Counted from the stretch's first letter, positions 1-8,970 are shown. The stretch: DNA of 64,000 bases from Xylanimonas allomyrinae (GCF_004135345.1 NZ_CP035495.1:1612001-1676000); one strand, 5' to 3'. Notes: generated from the sequence alone by a model not told the origin. A program made the numbers and translations.

Positions 1-840
1 CCCAGAACTGCAGCAGGACGATGACGGCGGTGTTGACGACGAACGCGAAGCCGACCACGCGCGTGGACACCTGCGCGGCCTGCCGTGCGAACGCCGGGAA
101 CCCGCCCTCCATCTGCCCGTAGCCCACGAACGAGGCGAGCACGGCGAGCGCGGTCAGCCACAGCACCTCGGGGCGGCGCAGGATCGCGAGGTACCCGACG
201 GTTCCCTCGGCCGCGTCGGCGGGGCGTTCGGCGCGGCCGTGCAGGTGCCGCAGCGGCCCGAGCAGCACCGCGACCGGGGCGAGGAACGTCGCAGCGTTGA
301 TGAGGAACGCGGCCACGAAGGTGCCGGGCCGCTCGACGTCGACCAGGAAGCCGCCGACGACGCCGCCCACGCCGATGCCGAGGTTGAGCAGGGCGAAGTT
401 GACGCCGAAGTAGCGCTGCCGCAGCTCGCCGCGCACCACGGTGGCCACGAGCGCGTTGGACGCCGGCCATGCGACGCCCAGCTGGACGCCGAACAGGCAC
501 AGCCCGGCGGCGGCCACGACGGGCACGGTCGCGCACGCGAGCAGCACCAGCCCCCGATGCCCGCGGCGAGCCCCGCGAGCACGACGCGGCGCGCGCCGTA
601 GCGGTCCACGAGCGCTCCGGCGGGCCCGGTCACGGCCAGTCCGACGACGGCAATCAGCCCCATGAGCGTGCCCGAGAGGCCGAGGGTGAACCCGCGCACC
701 TCGTGCAGGTAGATGATCGTGAACGGCAGCGTGAGACCGCGCCCGAAGAACTGGACGACGACCGTCGTCAGCAGCCACCGCCCGTCGCGGGGCAGGGCGA
801 ACCAGAACGCGACTGCGCCGGAGCGCGCGGAGGTGGGCAC
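1..840 (-). CDS. MFS transporter, 3' part outside window, apparent frameshift
   Basis: Major facilitator superfamily permease acting in the cytoplasmic membrane; substrate unknown. The GTG start at 840 follows a GAGGA ribosome site. The first ~97 residues hold membrane segments and a family-typical loop 2-3 signature (GPAGALVDRYGARR). The frame then turns to nonsense, but the next frame continues as perfectly good MFS sequence (LVLLACATVPVVAAAG..., later GIGVGGVVGGFLVDVERPG) down to the window edge. The switch falls at the run of five C at 551-555; one extra C would restore a single frame. I read this as a consensus error or a very recent mutation, not an old pseudogene. The C-terminal half is missing because the window ends. 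Confidence 0.85.
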
Positions 841-979
841 GCACCGATCCTCGCCCGTGCCACCGGCTCAGGGCGAACGGATTCCGGCGGCGGCGGGCTG
901 ACGTGACGACCGGCACAAACCGGGACATGACACCCAGTCAGCATGCGTGACGCATCTCACGGCGATCCTGACCACGTGT

Positions 980-995
980 TGTGATCTGGGTCATA
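980..995 (+). promoter_or_regulatory. CRP/GlxR-like site upstream of mqo
   Basis: TGTGATCTGGGTCATA closely matches the TGTGA-N6-TCACA pattern of cAMP-responsive CRP/GlxR regulators. It sits about 40 bp ahead of the probable -10 box TAAACT (1034-1039), which is 8 nt before the mqo ATG. In actinobacteria GlxR controls many central-carbon genes, so this is a plausible site, but the second half-site is imperfect. Confidence 0.4.
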
Positions 996-1047
996 GACGA
1001 TCATTCAGTTTCGTGACGGTTTTCACGAGGTCCTAAACTCGCACGCC

Positions 1048-2559
1048 ATGGCTGCCGTTACCCCCCGCCCCACGGACCAGGTCGACGTCGTCCTGATCGG
1101 CGGCGGCATCATGAGCGCGACCCTTGGCACGCTGCTGCAACAGCTCGAGCCGACGTGGACCATCCGCCTGTACGAGCGACTCGACGACGTCGCCCTCGAG
1201 TCGAGCAACCCGTGGAACAACGCCGGGACCGGGCACGCCGCACTGTGCGAGCTCAACTACACGCCCGAGCGCAAGGACGGCTCGATCGACGTCTCCAAGG
1301 CCGTCACGATCAACGAGCAGTTCGAGGTGTCGCGCGAGTACTGGCACCACCTGCTCACCGAGGGCGCGCTGACGGGCACCGACTTCCTCCAGCACACCCC
1401 GCACATGACGTTCGTGCGCGGCGCCGAGAACGTCGACTTCCTGCGGCGCCGCTTCGAGGCGCTCTCCGCACACCCGCTGTTCAAGGACATGGAGTTCTCG
1501 ACCGACCGCGACCAGATCGCGCGGTGGGCCCCGCTCCTGGTCGAGGGCCGCGACGAGTCCGAGCCGGTCGCCGCGACCCGCAACGCGGCCGGCACCGACG
1601 TCGACTTCGGCGCCCTGACCCACCAGCTCGTCGACTCCCTGGTCGCCCGCGGCGCCGAGGTGCACCTTCAGCACGAGGTCACGAGCCTGCGCCGCACGCG
1701 CGACGGACGCTGGCGGCTCAAGGTCAAGGACCGCAGCTGGAACGCCGCGAACCGGACCCGCACCGTCAGCGCCCGCTTCGTCTTCGTCGGCGCGGGCGGC
1801 GGCGCGCTGCCGCTGCTCCAGTCGTCCGGCATCCCGGAGATCCGCGGCTTCGGCGGCTTCCCGATCTCGGGCGAGTTCCTGCGCACCTCCGACCCCGAGC
1901 TCGTGGCCCGCCACCACGCCAAGGTGTACGGCATGGCCGACGTCGGCGCTCCCCCCATGTCGGTGCCGCACCTGGACACGCGCGTCGTCGACGGCCGCCA
2001 GTACCTGCTGTTCGGCCCGTACGCCGGGTTCAGCCCCAAGTACCTCAAGCGGGGCAAGTACCTGGGCCTGGTGACGTCGCTGCGGCTGCACAACCTCACG
2101 TCGATGCTGGGCGCCGGCCTGCGCAACATCGACCTCACCCAGTACCTCGTCGGCGAGCTCGTCTCCCGCCCCGAGACCAAGTTCCGCACCCTGCAGGCCT
2201 TCTTCCCCCAGGCGCACCCCAAGGACTGGGAGCGCATCACGGCGGGTCAGCGCGTCCAGGTCATCAAGCGCGACAAGAACGGCAAGGGCGTGCTCGAGTT
2301 CGGCACCGAGGTGGTCGCCGCCGCCGACGGCTCGATCGCCGGCCTGCTCGGTGCGTCCCCGGGGGCCTCGACGGCCGTCTCGGCCATGGTCGAGCTGCTC
2401 GGCCGCTGCTTCCCGGCCAAGGCCGAGGCCTGGCGGCCGCTCCTCGCCCAGATGATGCCGAGTCTCGACGGCGTCCCGGCCGACACGGGCGGGCTCGCGA
2501 GCGAGTCCCACGCGGACGCCCACGGCCTGGTGCTCGACGCGGAGGCGTACGGGGCGTAG
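1048..2559 (+). CDS. mqo: Malate:quinone oxidoreductase
   Basis: FAD-dependent peripheral membrane enzyme that oxidises malate to oxaloacetate and passes electrons to the quinone pool, bypassing NAD-linked malate dehydrogenase in the TCA cycle. The 503-residue length is normal for Mqo. The N-terminus carries the dinucleotide-binding motif IGGGIMSATLG (about residues 17-27), followed by the family-typical segments NNAGTGHA, FGPYAGFSPKYLK and FRTLQAFFPQ. No ribosome site is obvious: the -10 box TAAACT ends 8 nt before the ATG, so the mRNA is nearly leaderless. It stands alone and ends at a long terminator-like palindrome facing the convergent LysR gene. Confidence 0.97.
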   Translation: MAAVTPRPTDQVDVVLIGGGIMSATLGTLLQQLEPTWTIRLYERLDDVALESSNPWNNAGTGHAALCELNYTPERKDGSIDVSKAVTINEQFEVSREYWHHLLTEGALTGTDFLQHTPHMTFVRGAENVDFLRRRFEALSAHPLFKDMEFSTDRDQIARWAPLLVEGRDESEPVAATRNAAGTDVDFGALTHQLVDSLVARGAEVHLQHEVTSLRRTRDGRWRLKVKDRSWNAANRTRTVSARFVFVGAGGGALPLLQSSGIPEIRGFGGFPISGEFLRTSDPELVARHHAKVYGMADVGAPPMSVPHLDTRVVDGRQYLLFGPYAGFSPKYLKRGKYLGLVTSLRLHNLTSMLGAGLRNIDLTQYLVGELVSRPETKFRTLQAFFPQAHPKDWERITAGQRVQVIKRDKNGKGVLEFGTEVVAAADGSIAGLLGASPGASTAVSAMVELLGRCFPAKAEAWRPLLAQMMPSLDGVPADTGGLASESHADAHGLVLDAEAYGA

Positions 2560-2565
2560 CCGCTG

Positions 2566-2642
2566 CCGCCGAGTTCGAGCACTCGTCGCGGCGTTCGAGC
2601 CCCCGGGCGCTCGAACTCGCCGCAGGTGCTCGAACTCGGCGG
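2566..2642. terminator. Nested palindrome between convergent mqo and lysG
   Basis: A 77-nt double inverted repeat fills the gap between the two convergent genes. Outer arms at 2566-2582 and 2626-2642 are perfect 17-mers; inner arms at 2588-2600 and 2609-2623 pair around a CCCCGG loop. Each arm contains two copies of the word GTTCGAGC. It can act as a two-way terminator, and its two-words-per-arm plan resembles the 68-nt palindromes at 61569 and 62750. Confidence 0.6.
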
Positions 2643-2652
2643 ACCCGCCCCC

Positions 2653-3531
2653 TCACCCCAGCAGCGCGGCACGCGCCGCCGCGCGGATCGCCGCGGCCAC
2701 CGCGTCGAGCACGGGCGTCCGCAGCGACCACTGCTGCCAGTGCAGCTCGACGTCCACGTGCGTGCCCGGGCCGAGGTCCACGAGCTCGCCCGCGGCCTCG
2801 GCGTCGTCGGCGTGCTCGGCGGGCAGCAGCCCCCACCCCAGCCCGAGCCGCACCGACCGTGCGTAGTCGGCCGACGACGGCACATAGTGCCGCGGCGGAT
2901 CGACCGGGCCGCCCGCGCGCTCGCGCAGGTAGCGATCCTGCAAGTCGTCCTTGCGGTCGAACATCAGGACGGGCGCACCGGCCAGCGCGGCGGGCGTGAC
3001 GCCGTCGGGGAACCAGCGCGCGGCGAACGCGGGGGTCGCGAACGGCCGGTAGCGCATCACGCCCAGCCGCACCGCGACGCACCCCTGCACCGGGGTGGCC
3101 TGCGTGGTCACGGCGGCCATGACCTCGCCCTGGCGCAGCAGCTCGGCCGAGTGGTCCTGGTCCTCGCGGTGGACGTCGAACACCGCCAGGTGCGCGACGT
3201 CGGCCAGCGCCCGCAGCGCCCACGTGTTGAGGCTGTCGCCGTTGATCGCGAGCGGCACGAGCGGCAGCCCGCCCGTGGCGGTGCGCGGCCGGGGCAGTCC
3301 CGTCTCGCGCACGACGGCGAGCACCTGCCGCGCGGAGCGCACGACGTCGGCGCCCGCCGTCGTCACCCCCACGGGCCGGGAGCGCCGCAGCAGCACCGTG
3401 CCCGCTGACGTCTCCAGGGCCTTGATGCGCTGGCTGACCGCGGACGGCGTGACGTGCAGGGCGCGCGCGGCGGCGTCGAAGGAGCCCTCGTCGACGACCG
3501 CGACGAGGGCCTCCAACTGGGCGAGCTCCAT
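2653..3531 (-). CDS. lysG: LysR-family regulator of the ArgP/LysG type
   Basis: Transcription factor expected to activate the divergent lysE exporter in response to basic amino acids. The first 60 residues are a winged helix-turn-helix with LysR signature (LEALVAVVDEGSFDAAARAL, TPSAVSQRIKALE), followed by the effector domain. At 292 residues it has normal ArgP/LysG length. The start MELAQLEAL is preferred over an upstream in-frame ATG because a GAGGA site precedes it and family members begin there. The head-to-head arrangement with lysE, 79 bp apart, is the classical lysG-lysE layout of Corynebacterium, which supports the specific call. Confidence 0.85.
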   Translation of the reverse strand: MELAQLEALVAVVDEGSFDAAARALHVTPSAVSQRIKALETSAGTVLLRRSRPVGVTTAGADVVRSARQVLAVVRETGLPRPRTATGGLPLVPLAINGDSLNTWALRALADVAHLAVFDVHREDQDHSAELLRQGEVMAAVTTQATPVQGCVAVRLGVMRYRPFATPAFAARWFPDGVTPAALAGAPVLMFDRKDDLQDRYLRERAGGPVDPPRHYVPSSADYARSVRLGLGWGLLPAEHADDAEAAGELVDLGPGTHVDVELHWQQWSLRTPVLDAVAAAIRAAARAALLG

Positions 3532-3598
3532 TCCTCGATCATAAGGAGAACTGTTGCCCCGGTAGAAACATTCGCTGGACTGCATTCGGGTGACGTCC

Positions 3599-3604
3599 TA
3601 GCGT
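3599..3604 (+). promoter_or_regulatory. -10 box of leaderless lysE
   Basis: TAGCGT ends exactly 6 nt before the GTG at 3611, the spacing of leaderless actinobacterial promoters. It selects the first of three candidate GTG starts of lysE. No ribosome site is seen. LysG would be expected to bind within 3532-3598. Confidence 0.5.
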
Positions 3605-3610
3605 CGCGTC

Positions 3611-3655
3611 GTGCTCACCTCCACCGTGCTCACCTCCACCGTGCTCACCTCCACC
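3611..3655 (+). repeat. 15-bp triplicate encoding the LysE N-terminus
   Basis: The unit GTGCTCACCTCCACC is repeated three times without mismatch. Each copy starts with an in-frame GTG and encodes (V/M)LTST. Loss or gain of a copy would lengthen or shorten the protein by five residues and always leave a start codon behind the promoter. Confidence 0.9.
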
Positions 3656-4273
3656 GCCGCGCTCGCCGGAGTCTCGGGCCTCGGGTTCGGCCTGTCCCTC
3701 ATCGTCGCGATCGGCGCGCAGAACCTCCACGTGCTGCGCCAGGGGCTGCGCCGCGAGCACGTGGGCGCCGTCGTGACCGTGTGCGCGGCGTCCGACGTGG
3801 TGCTCATCGCGGCGGGCGTCGGCGGGGCGAGCGCGGCGCTGGCCGCGCTGCCGTGGCTCGGGACGGCGACACGCTGGGGCGGCGCGGTGTTCCTGCTCGC
3901 GTACGCCGCGATCGCGGCTCGGCGGGCGCTGCGATCGGGCGCCGCACTGCGCGCCGACGACGGCGGGCCACGCACCGGGCTCGCCCCCGTGCTCGCCACG
4001 ACGGCGGCGCTCACGTGGCTCAACCCGCACGTCTACCTCGACACCGTCGTGCTCATGGGCTCGGTCGCCTCGGGGCACGGGGACGCCCGCTGGTGGTTCG
4101 CGGCCGGCGCGATGACCGCGAGCCTGGCCTGGTTCTCGGGTCTCGGCTACGGCGCGCGCCTGCTGCGCCCGCTGTTCGCGCGGCCCGCCTCGTGGCGGGT
4201 GCTCGACGCCGCGGTCGCGGCAGTCATGACGGCGATCGCGGCGGGCCTGCTGCTCGCGCCCGGTGCGCGGTGA
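3611..4273 (+). CDS. lysE: LysE-family basic amino-acid exporter
   Basis: Cytoplasmic-membrane exporter of lysine/arginine type that relieves intracellular excess. The 220-residue protein has six predicted hydrophobic segments and the family-typical stretches GLSLIVAIGAQNLHVLRQGL near the N-terminus and WLNPHVYLDTVVLMG in the middle, the latter with the conserved NPHVYLDT motif. The first GTG is chosen because TAGCGT lies 6 nt upstream. The N-terminus is made of a triplicated LTST unit of unclear function. Paired with the divergent LysG-type regulator. Confidence 0.93.
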   Translation: MLTSTVLTSTVLTSTAALAGVSGLGFGLSLIVAIGAQNLHVLRQGLRREHVGAVVTVCAASDVVLIAAGVGGASAALAALPWLGTATRWGGAVFLLAYAAIAARRALRSGAALRADDGGPRTGLAPVLATTAALTWLNPHVYLDTVVLMGSVASGHGDARWWFAAGAMTASLAWFSGLGYGARLLRPLFARPASWRVLDAAVAAVMTAIAAGLLLAPGAR

Positions 4274-4411
4274 GCGGCCCGTGATCCCCGCGACGCTCGC
4301 ACCGATGCCCGGACGCCGGGGTGACGGGTTCCGCGTCAGGGAATGTCGCCGCAGGTCGGGACGGTCCGGGCCCCCAGAGGACGGGATCGGTGCCCCACGA
4401 CCGAACGACGA

Positions 4412-4699
4412 TCACGACAGCGGCCGCGGCGCCCGGTCGTGCCAGCCCCGGAGCTCTTCGGCGCGTCCTCCGGTCAACGCGAGGCAGACGAGACCTTTGC
4501 CGTTCGCGATCATGAAGTTGACCACGCCCGGCGTGGCGTGCTCCGCGGCGACGATCAGGTCGCCCTCGTTCTCTCGGTCTGCGTCATCGACGACGACAAC
4601 CATCTCGCCGCGGCGGATGGCAGCGATCGCGTCGACCGCATCCGCCAGGTCGCCATCGTGCTGGTCACCCTCAAGGGTCACGCCGCTCGCGTGTGTCAT
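4412..4699 (-). pseudogene. Truncated ribB (DHBP synthase) fragment
   Basis: The first ~80 residues are clearly 3,4-dihydroxy-2-butanone-4-phosphate synthase, the riboflavin-pathway enzyme acting on ribulose 5-phosphate: AIRRGEMVVVVDDADRENEGD contains the acidic DRENEGD metal-binding motif, followed by NFMIANGKGLVCLALT. After residue ~82 similarity stops (RAEELRGWHDRAPRPLS) and a stop follows; a complete RibB domain needs about 200 residues. No riboflavin gene is adjacent. It is a broken remnant at the edge of the lower-GC MMPL/MarR block, consistent with a recombination boundary. Confidence 0.75.
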
Positions 4700-4843
4700 C
4701 CGGAGGCCTCCGGTCGGTACATGTTGTCTCACTAGTTGCGGGCACTGTGATTGACATGTTGCGCATCTAGTCGCCGCGTGAGACGGTGGCAACACCCTCG
4801 CCCCCCGCTCGACGCCCCTCACCCGCACCAAGGAGGACTTGAC

Positions 4844-4987
4844 ATGTCCGAGAAGGAACCGAGGACCTGTCGAGCGTCTCTCAGGAGACGGGCCACAGAA
4901 CTCGACGAAAAGACAACGAGGCTGGCAATCCTCGCTGCCCACCGCGCCGGAGAGTCCCGGAACCGATCAGCTCGGCCCGATAGATGA
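4844..4987 (+). CDS. Possible 47-residue leader or small protein ahead of the MMPL gene
   Basis: An ATG preceded by an excellent AAGGAGG ribosome site (about 4831-4837) opens a 47-codon frame, MSEKEPRTCRASLRRR.... It is Arg-rich, has no recognised domain, and ends 43 bp before the MMPL start. A TTGACA hexamer at 4751-4756 and two copies of ACATGTTG (4719-4726, 4754-4761) lie upstream and could belong to the promoter of this transcript. Either a small real gene, a leader, or the fossil start of a lost gene; I cannot decide. Confidence 0.3.
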   Translation: MSEKEPRTCRASLRRRATELDEKTTRLAILAAHRAGESRNRSARPDR

Positions 4988-5030
4988 TGTGTCATGGATA
5001 GTCGCACGATGTGAAGGAGCAGTTTCAAAG

Positions 5031-7199
5031 ATGAACAAGCTGGTGTTGCTAGCACTCCGGGTGCCTCGCGTGATCATCGGGCTCTGGCTGGTCCTTGTGG
5101 CCGCCGCAGCACCTCTCGCGATTCACCTTGACGGCGCGCTTTCCGGCGGCGGGTTCACGAACCCGCGGGCCGAAGCACTTGTCGCGCAAGCGAGCATAGA
5201 AGACCACTTCGGCGATCAGCCCAACCAGTTCGCTGTCGTTGTCAGCGCAGACGCCGGCGTGAAGCCGGAGCTGATAGCAGAGCTGGCCGATGCACTGCAC
5301 AGCGCCGGAGCCGAGACGACGGCGACTCCGCGCGACAACCCTTCATGGGTTTCCGAGGACGGAACGGCTGCCCTGATCGTCGCAGGGTTCGGCGGGAGCA
5401 ACACCGCCGCCCAGAACCTGGCGCCCGTCCTCCAGGCAGACCTGGACCAGCGCGCCGGTGAGGGCGCGTCGGTGCATGTCACCGGACAGGCCGCTCTCGA
5501 CTACCAGCTCAACTCGCTCTCGAAGGAGGACGCGACCAGGGCAGAGCTGATCGTCTTCCCGCTGCTCCTTGTCGTCCTTCTCCTCGTCTTCCGGTCGGTG
5601 GTCGCAACGCTGCTCCCGTTGCTGATGGCAGGGTCGGCGCTCGCTGTCGCAAGTGGCACCGGGTTCCTCCTGACTCAGGTCACCGAGATATCGAACCTGT
5701 ATTCGAACATCGTTTCGATGATCGGCCTCGCGGTCGCGGTCGACTATTCGCTGTTCGTCATCACGAGATTCCGTGAGGAACTGGCGCAGGGGGCGGTCCG
5801 CGAAGAGGCGGTGCGAACGGCGATGGCCACGGCAGGGCACTCTGTCGTCTTCAGCGGCGTCGCAGTGGTTCTCGCCCTCGCCTCCTTGTTTGTACCGAAC
5901 GCCATGGCCTTCACCAGCATCGCGCTGGGCGGCATCGTCGTCACGCTCGCTGCCATAGCCCTGACGATGACGGCACTGCCCGCGGTGCTCGTGCTGCTCG
6001 GCGAGCGGATCAACCGCTGGGCGCTCCCGCTCCCGCGACGCCTGGCCTCAAGGACCTCGCGACCGGACTCGCCGGCATTCGGGCGTCGTTACAGGGCCGG
6101 CGGCGTGGCCGCAATGGTGGCGATGCTCGCTGCGGCTCTTCCGCTGCTCGGCCTCACCGTGCAGTCTCCGGTGGCGAGCGCCACGATCCTCCCGGCCGAA
6201 GACCCTGCCCGAGCCGGCCTGGATGTCGTCGACACCAGGATCGGAAACGGGCAGCTCTTCCCGATCCAGGTCGTGCTCACCATTCCGGGCGGCACCTCGC
6301 ACTCCGAGGCGATAGCCATCGCCTCCCGGGCGCAGACTCACCTGGAAGGCGAGGTCGGGGTTGCATCGGTGACCTCCGTAGCGTCTGCGGGCCTGCCGGA
6401 CGAGCAGCTCGAGGCCGCGCTCTCCTCCACAGATCCTCCCGAGCAGCTCGCGAGCCTATGGCACGAGGACGACCAGCACATCACGACGCGGCTCCTGGTG
6501 GAGACCCGCAATGGCCCGGACTCCGTTCGCGCTCACGAGCTCGTGCGCGAGATTCGCGCAGATCTGCCGGCTCTGCTCGGCAATACGACGAGCATTGCCG
6601 TGTCCGGCGCCACGGCGCAGGGCCTCGACTTCGACGAGACGATCACGCGGTCCATCCCCGTCATTGCCGCACTGGTCTTTCTGTTGACATTCGTCATGCT
6701 GGCGATCGCGTTCCGCTCGCTCCTGCTCCCTCTGCTTGCTCTGCTCTTCAACGCACTCGTCGTCGGAGCGAGCCTCGGGCTGCTGACGCTCGTCCAGACC
6801 GCGACGAGCGATCTCCCGCTCAACTCCGTCACGCCGATACTCCTGTTCGCGGTCATGTTCGGCCTGAGCATGGACTACATGGTCATCATCATCGCTCGCA
6901 TGGTTGAGACCTATCGGCAGGGCATGCCCTACAAGGTCTCCGTACGCACGGGGATGACCCGCACGCGCAGCATGATCAACAGCGCAGCCATCATCATGAT
7001 CACCGTCTTCCTCGCATTCATGACAGGCCAGATCAGCATCGTCCGCGAGATCGGCCTGGGCCTGGCCATCGCCGTTGCTCTCGACGCGCTGGCAATCAGG
7101 ATGCTTGTCATGCCCACGCTGCTCGTCCTGATCGGCCCGCGAGCCTTTGGACGGCACACGAGGGTCCTGGAGAGCGGCCCCTCGCCTTCGAGGGCGTAG
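5031..7199 (+). CDS. MMPL/RND-family transporter
   Basis: Proton-driven exporter of lipid or drug type, 722 residues. A hydrophobic N-terminal helix (about residues 10-30), an extracytoplasmic loop, then two MMPL repeats: helices around 170-330 containing MIGLAVAVDYSLFVITRFREEL, and a C-terminal set containing MFGLSMDYMVIIIARMVE. The two Gly/Asp-Tyr segments (AVDYSLF, SMDYMVI) are the proton-relay motifs of the family. The ATG at 5031 has an AAGGAG site. Codon use is visibly less GC-biased than in neighbouring genes. A convergent MarR regulator 211 bp downstream suggests control by a small phenolic or drug-like ligand. Substrate unknown. Confidence 0.9.
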   Translation: MNKLVLLALRVPRVIIGLWLVLVAAAAPLAIHLDGALSGGGFTNPRAEALVAQASIEDHFGDQPNQFAVVVSADAGVKPELIAELADALHSAGAETTATPRDNPSWVSEDGTAALIVAGFGGSNTAAQNLAPVLQADLDQRAGEGASVHVTGQAALDYQLNSLSKEDATRAELIVFPLLLVVLLLVFRSVVATLLPLLMAGSALAVASGTGFLLTQVTEISNLYSNIVSMIGLAVAVDYSLFVITRFREELAQGAVREEAVRTAMATAGHSVVFSGVAVVLALASLFVPNAMAFTSIALGGIVVTLAAIALTMTALPAVLVLLGERINRWALPLPRRLASRTSRPDSPAFGRRYRAGGVAAMVAMLAAALPLLGLTVQSPVASATILPAEDPARAGLDVVDTRIGNGQLFPIQVVLTIPGGTSHSEAIAIASRAQTHLEGEVGVASVTSVASAGLPDEQLEAALSSTDPPEQLASLWHEDDQHITTRLLVETRNGPDSVRAHELVREIRADLPALLGNTTSIAVSGATAQGLDFDETITRSIPVIAALVFLLTFVMLAIAFRSLLLPLLALLFNALVVGASLGLLTLVQTATSDLPLNSVTPILLFAVMFGLSMDYMVIIIARMVETYRQGMPYKVSVRTGMTRTRSMINSAAIIMITVFLAFMTGQISIVREIGLGLAIAVALDALAIRMLVMPTLLVLIGPRAFGRHTRVLESGPSPSRA

Positions 7200-7410
7200 T
7201 CCCCGGGTCCGTACGGCTCCGTCGCACTCTGGGCGGTGGCCGGCGGGTGCCGGCGTGCGGCGGTGCGACACCATCGGCGCGGGTCCACGGCCGGGCGGTG
7301 CGCTCGCCGTCGGACCGTCCGGTGGTGCGCTCCTTCGTCCACCGCCTCGAGCCAGACCACGCCGCCCCGCCCACCACGAGCGGCCACCGTCGCTGGTGTC
7401 GGCGCGTCGG

Positions 7411-7920
7411 TCAGAACTCGCTCACGGGTCTTCGCTTGGCGGCGAAGCGCCGCTCAAGCACGTCGTGGCTCTCGGAGTCGGCGAGATAGAGGCGCAACGA
7501 CGAGACGAGGCCGTCGAGCTGCGAGTGCGCGAGCTGCGCGAGCGCTCCCGCGTTGATGGCGTGGTCGATCTCTTTGAGCACCGAGACGAGTGCACGGCCG
7601 GATTCGCTGAGCTCTATCGAGACCGCGCGGCGATCGACGGTGTCTTGCGTGCGGACGACGAGTCCGCGCCTCACGAGGGTGTCCACGATTCTGCTGGGAC
7701 TTCCTGCTTCGCAGACGATGAGCCCCCCGAGCTCCTTGAGCGTGATGGGGCCGAACTCTCGGAGGACGAGGATGATCTCCGCTTGTGACGCCGTCAGCTT
7801 CAGGTCTGCCAGGCGGCGGTTGACTTCCCTGCTGCCTTCCCGTTGCGCGGCAAGCACCAGATAGCGGAGCTCCGAAGGCGCCAGCCTCGACTCCGTGTCA
7901 GGGGTCAACGACGCGGACAT
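7411..7920 (-). CDS. MarR-family transcriptional regulator
   Basis: 169-residue winged-helix repressor. The recognition region SQAEIILVLREFGPITLKELGGLI...SPSRIVDTLVRRGLVVR and the wing TQDTVDRRAVSIELSESGRAL follow the MarR pattern. The start at 7920 has a good AGGAG site; an upstream ATG at 7953 lacks one. Shares the lower-GC character of the MMPL gene that it faces and probably controls it. Ahead of the gene, ACAT...ATGT ends at about 7955-7976 form an imperfect inverted repeat that could be an autoregulatory operator. Confidence 0.88.
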   Translation of the reverse strand: MSASLTPDTESRLAPSELRYLVLAAQREGSREVNRRLADLKLTASQAEIILVLREFGPITLKELGGLIVCEAGSPSRIVDTLVRRGLVVRTQDTVDRRAVSIELSESGRALVSVLKEIDHAINAGALAQLAHSQLDGLVSSLRLYLADSESHDVLERRFAAKRRPVSEF

Positions 7921-8055
7921 GGGTTGCTCCTGTACTCCCGGCTTCGCCTGCACTTACATGCAACGTCATCATATGTCTCTTCGCCATTATGGGAGCGCCC
8001 GGCCCGGCGGTCGCCCTGACGCGAGCCCGTGACCTGCACCTCTGCGAGACGGGAC

Positions 8056-8952
8056 CTAGCGCAGCCGAGCCTCGACCGCCGCGATCGTGGTGTCGAGCGC
8101 GGGCGTCGCGACGCCGTGGCTGCGGCCCCGCCGCTGCACCGCGCCACCGATCGCGTCCAGCTCACCGGCCCGCCCGGCCTCGACGTCGGCCTGGAGCGAG
8201 GAGCGCATGGTCGGCGGGAGCCCCGCGAGGATGGCGTGCAGGTCCTGCGCCGTCGTCGGCACGCCCTCGGCGGACGCGACGGCGGCGACCTCCGCGAGCA
8301 GGGCCTGTGCGCCCGCGGGGTCGCGGTCGAGCGCCTCGCCCAGGCCGGCGTCCCACCGTGAGGTGAGCAGCGCCATCGGAGCGAGGAACCGCAGCTTGAG
8401 CCACAGCACCTGTGCCTGCGTGCCGTCCACGACGACGTCGGCGGCCGTGTCGCGCAGCGCACGGACGCTGGCGAGGCCGGCGGCGTCGGCCGGGGCCACG
8501 ACGCGCAGGAGCCGGCCGCGGTGGCGGACCGTCAGAGGTCCGTCGCGACCGGCCGACGTGCGCAGCGTCTCCCCGGCGATCGTGCCGGCCACGACGCGCG
8601 TGCCGGGCAGCGCGGCGCGCAGCGCGTCGAGGTGCTCGACGCCGTTGAGCAGCGACAGCACCTCGGCGGGCGCCGCGGCGGCCAGCAGGGCCGCCGCGGC
8701 CTCCAGGCCCTCGGCCTTGACGGCCACGATCACGCAGGCGCCGTGCGGCACCTGGGCCGCCGCGGCCGGTTGCGCCGTCCAGGAGCCGACGAGGTCCGAC
8801 TCGACGGCGATGCCGTGCGCGGCCACCTGCGCGACGCTGCCCGCACGCCCGACGACGGTGACCGGGTGACCGGCCCGCTCCAGCAGCGCGGCGACGAGGC
8901 CGCCGATCGCGCCGGGCCCGAGGACGACGAGCGGTGCGTCAGTGCGAGGCAT
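8056..8952 (-). CDS. Ketopantoate reductase (PanE/ApbA) family protein, atypical active site
   Basis: NADPH-dependent 2-dehydropantoate reductases make pantoate for coenzyme A. The 298-residue protein has the N-terminal nucleotide fold LGPGAIGGLVAALLERAG (about 11-28) and the C-terminal helical domain. The active-site helix, normally K-L-x-x-N-x-x-x-N-x-L-T, here reads KLRFLAPMALLT: the Lys remains but both conserved Asn are replaced. It may therefore be a paralogue with another 2-oxoacid substrate. It lies downstream of pntAB on the same strand; three 10-bp repeats separate them. A second in-frame ATG 9 nt upstream is also possible as start. Confidence 0.75.
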   Translation of the reverse strand: MPRTDAPLVVLGPGAIGGLVAALLERAGHPVTVVGRAGSVAQVAAHGIAVESDLVGSWTAQPAAAAQVPHGACVIVAVKAEGLEAAAALLAAAAPAEVLSLLNGVEHLDALRAALPGTRVVAGTIAGETLRTSAGRDGPLTVRHRGRLLRVVAPADAAGLASVRALRDTAADVVVDGTQAQVLWLKLRFLAPMALLTSRWDAGLGEALDRDPAGAQALLAEVAAVASAEGVPTTAQDLHAILAGLPPTMRSSLQADVEAGRAGELDAIGGAVQRRGRSHGVATPALDTTIAAVEARLR

Positions 8953-8970
8953 GCCCCGCATCCTGGCACA

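Noticed and set aside
1033-2523. 496-codon minus-strand frame opposite mqo
   Set aside because: Antisense shadow of a certain gene; no domain or start signals.
4839-5030. N-terminal extension of the MMPL protein
   Set aside because: The open frame continues upstream, but that part has no family similarity, and the ATG at 5031 has its own ribosome site and begins like other MMPL proteins.
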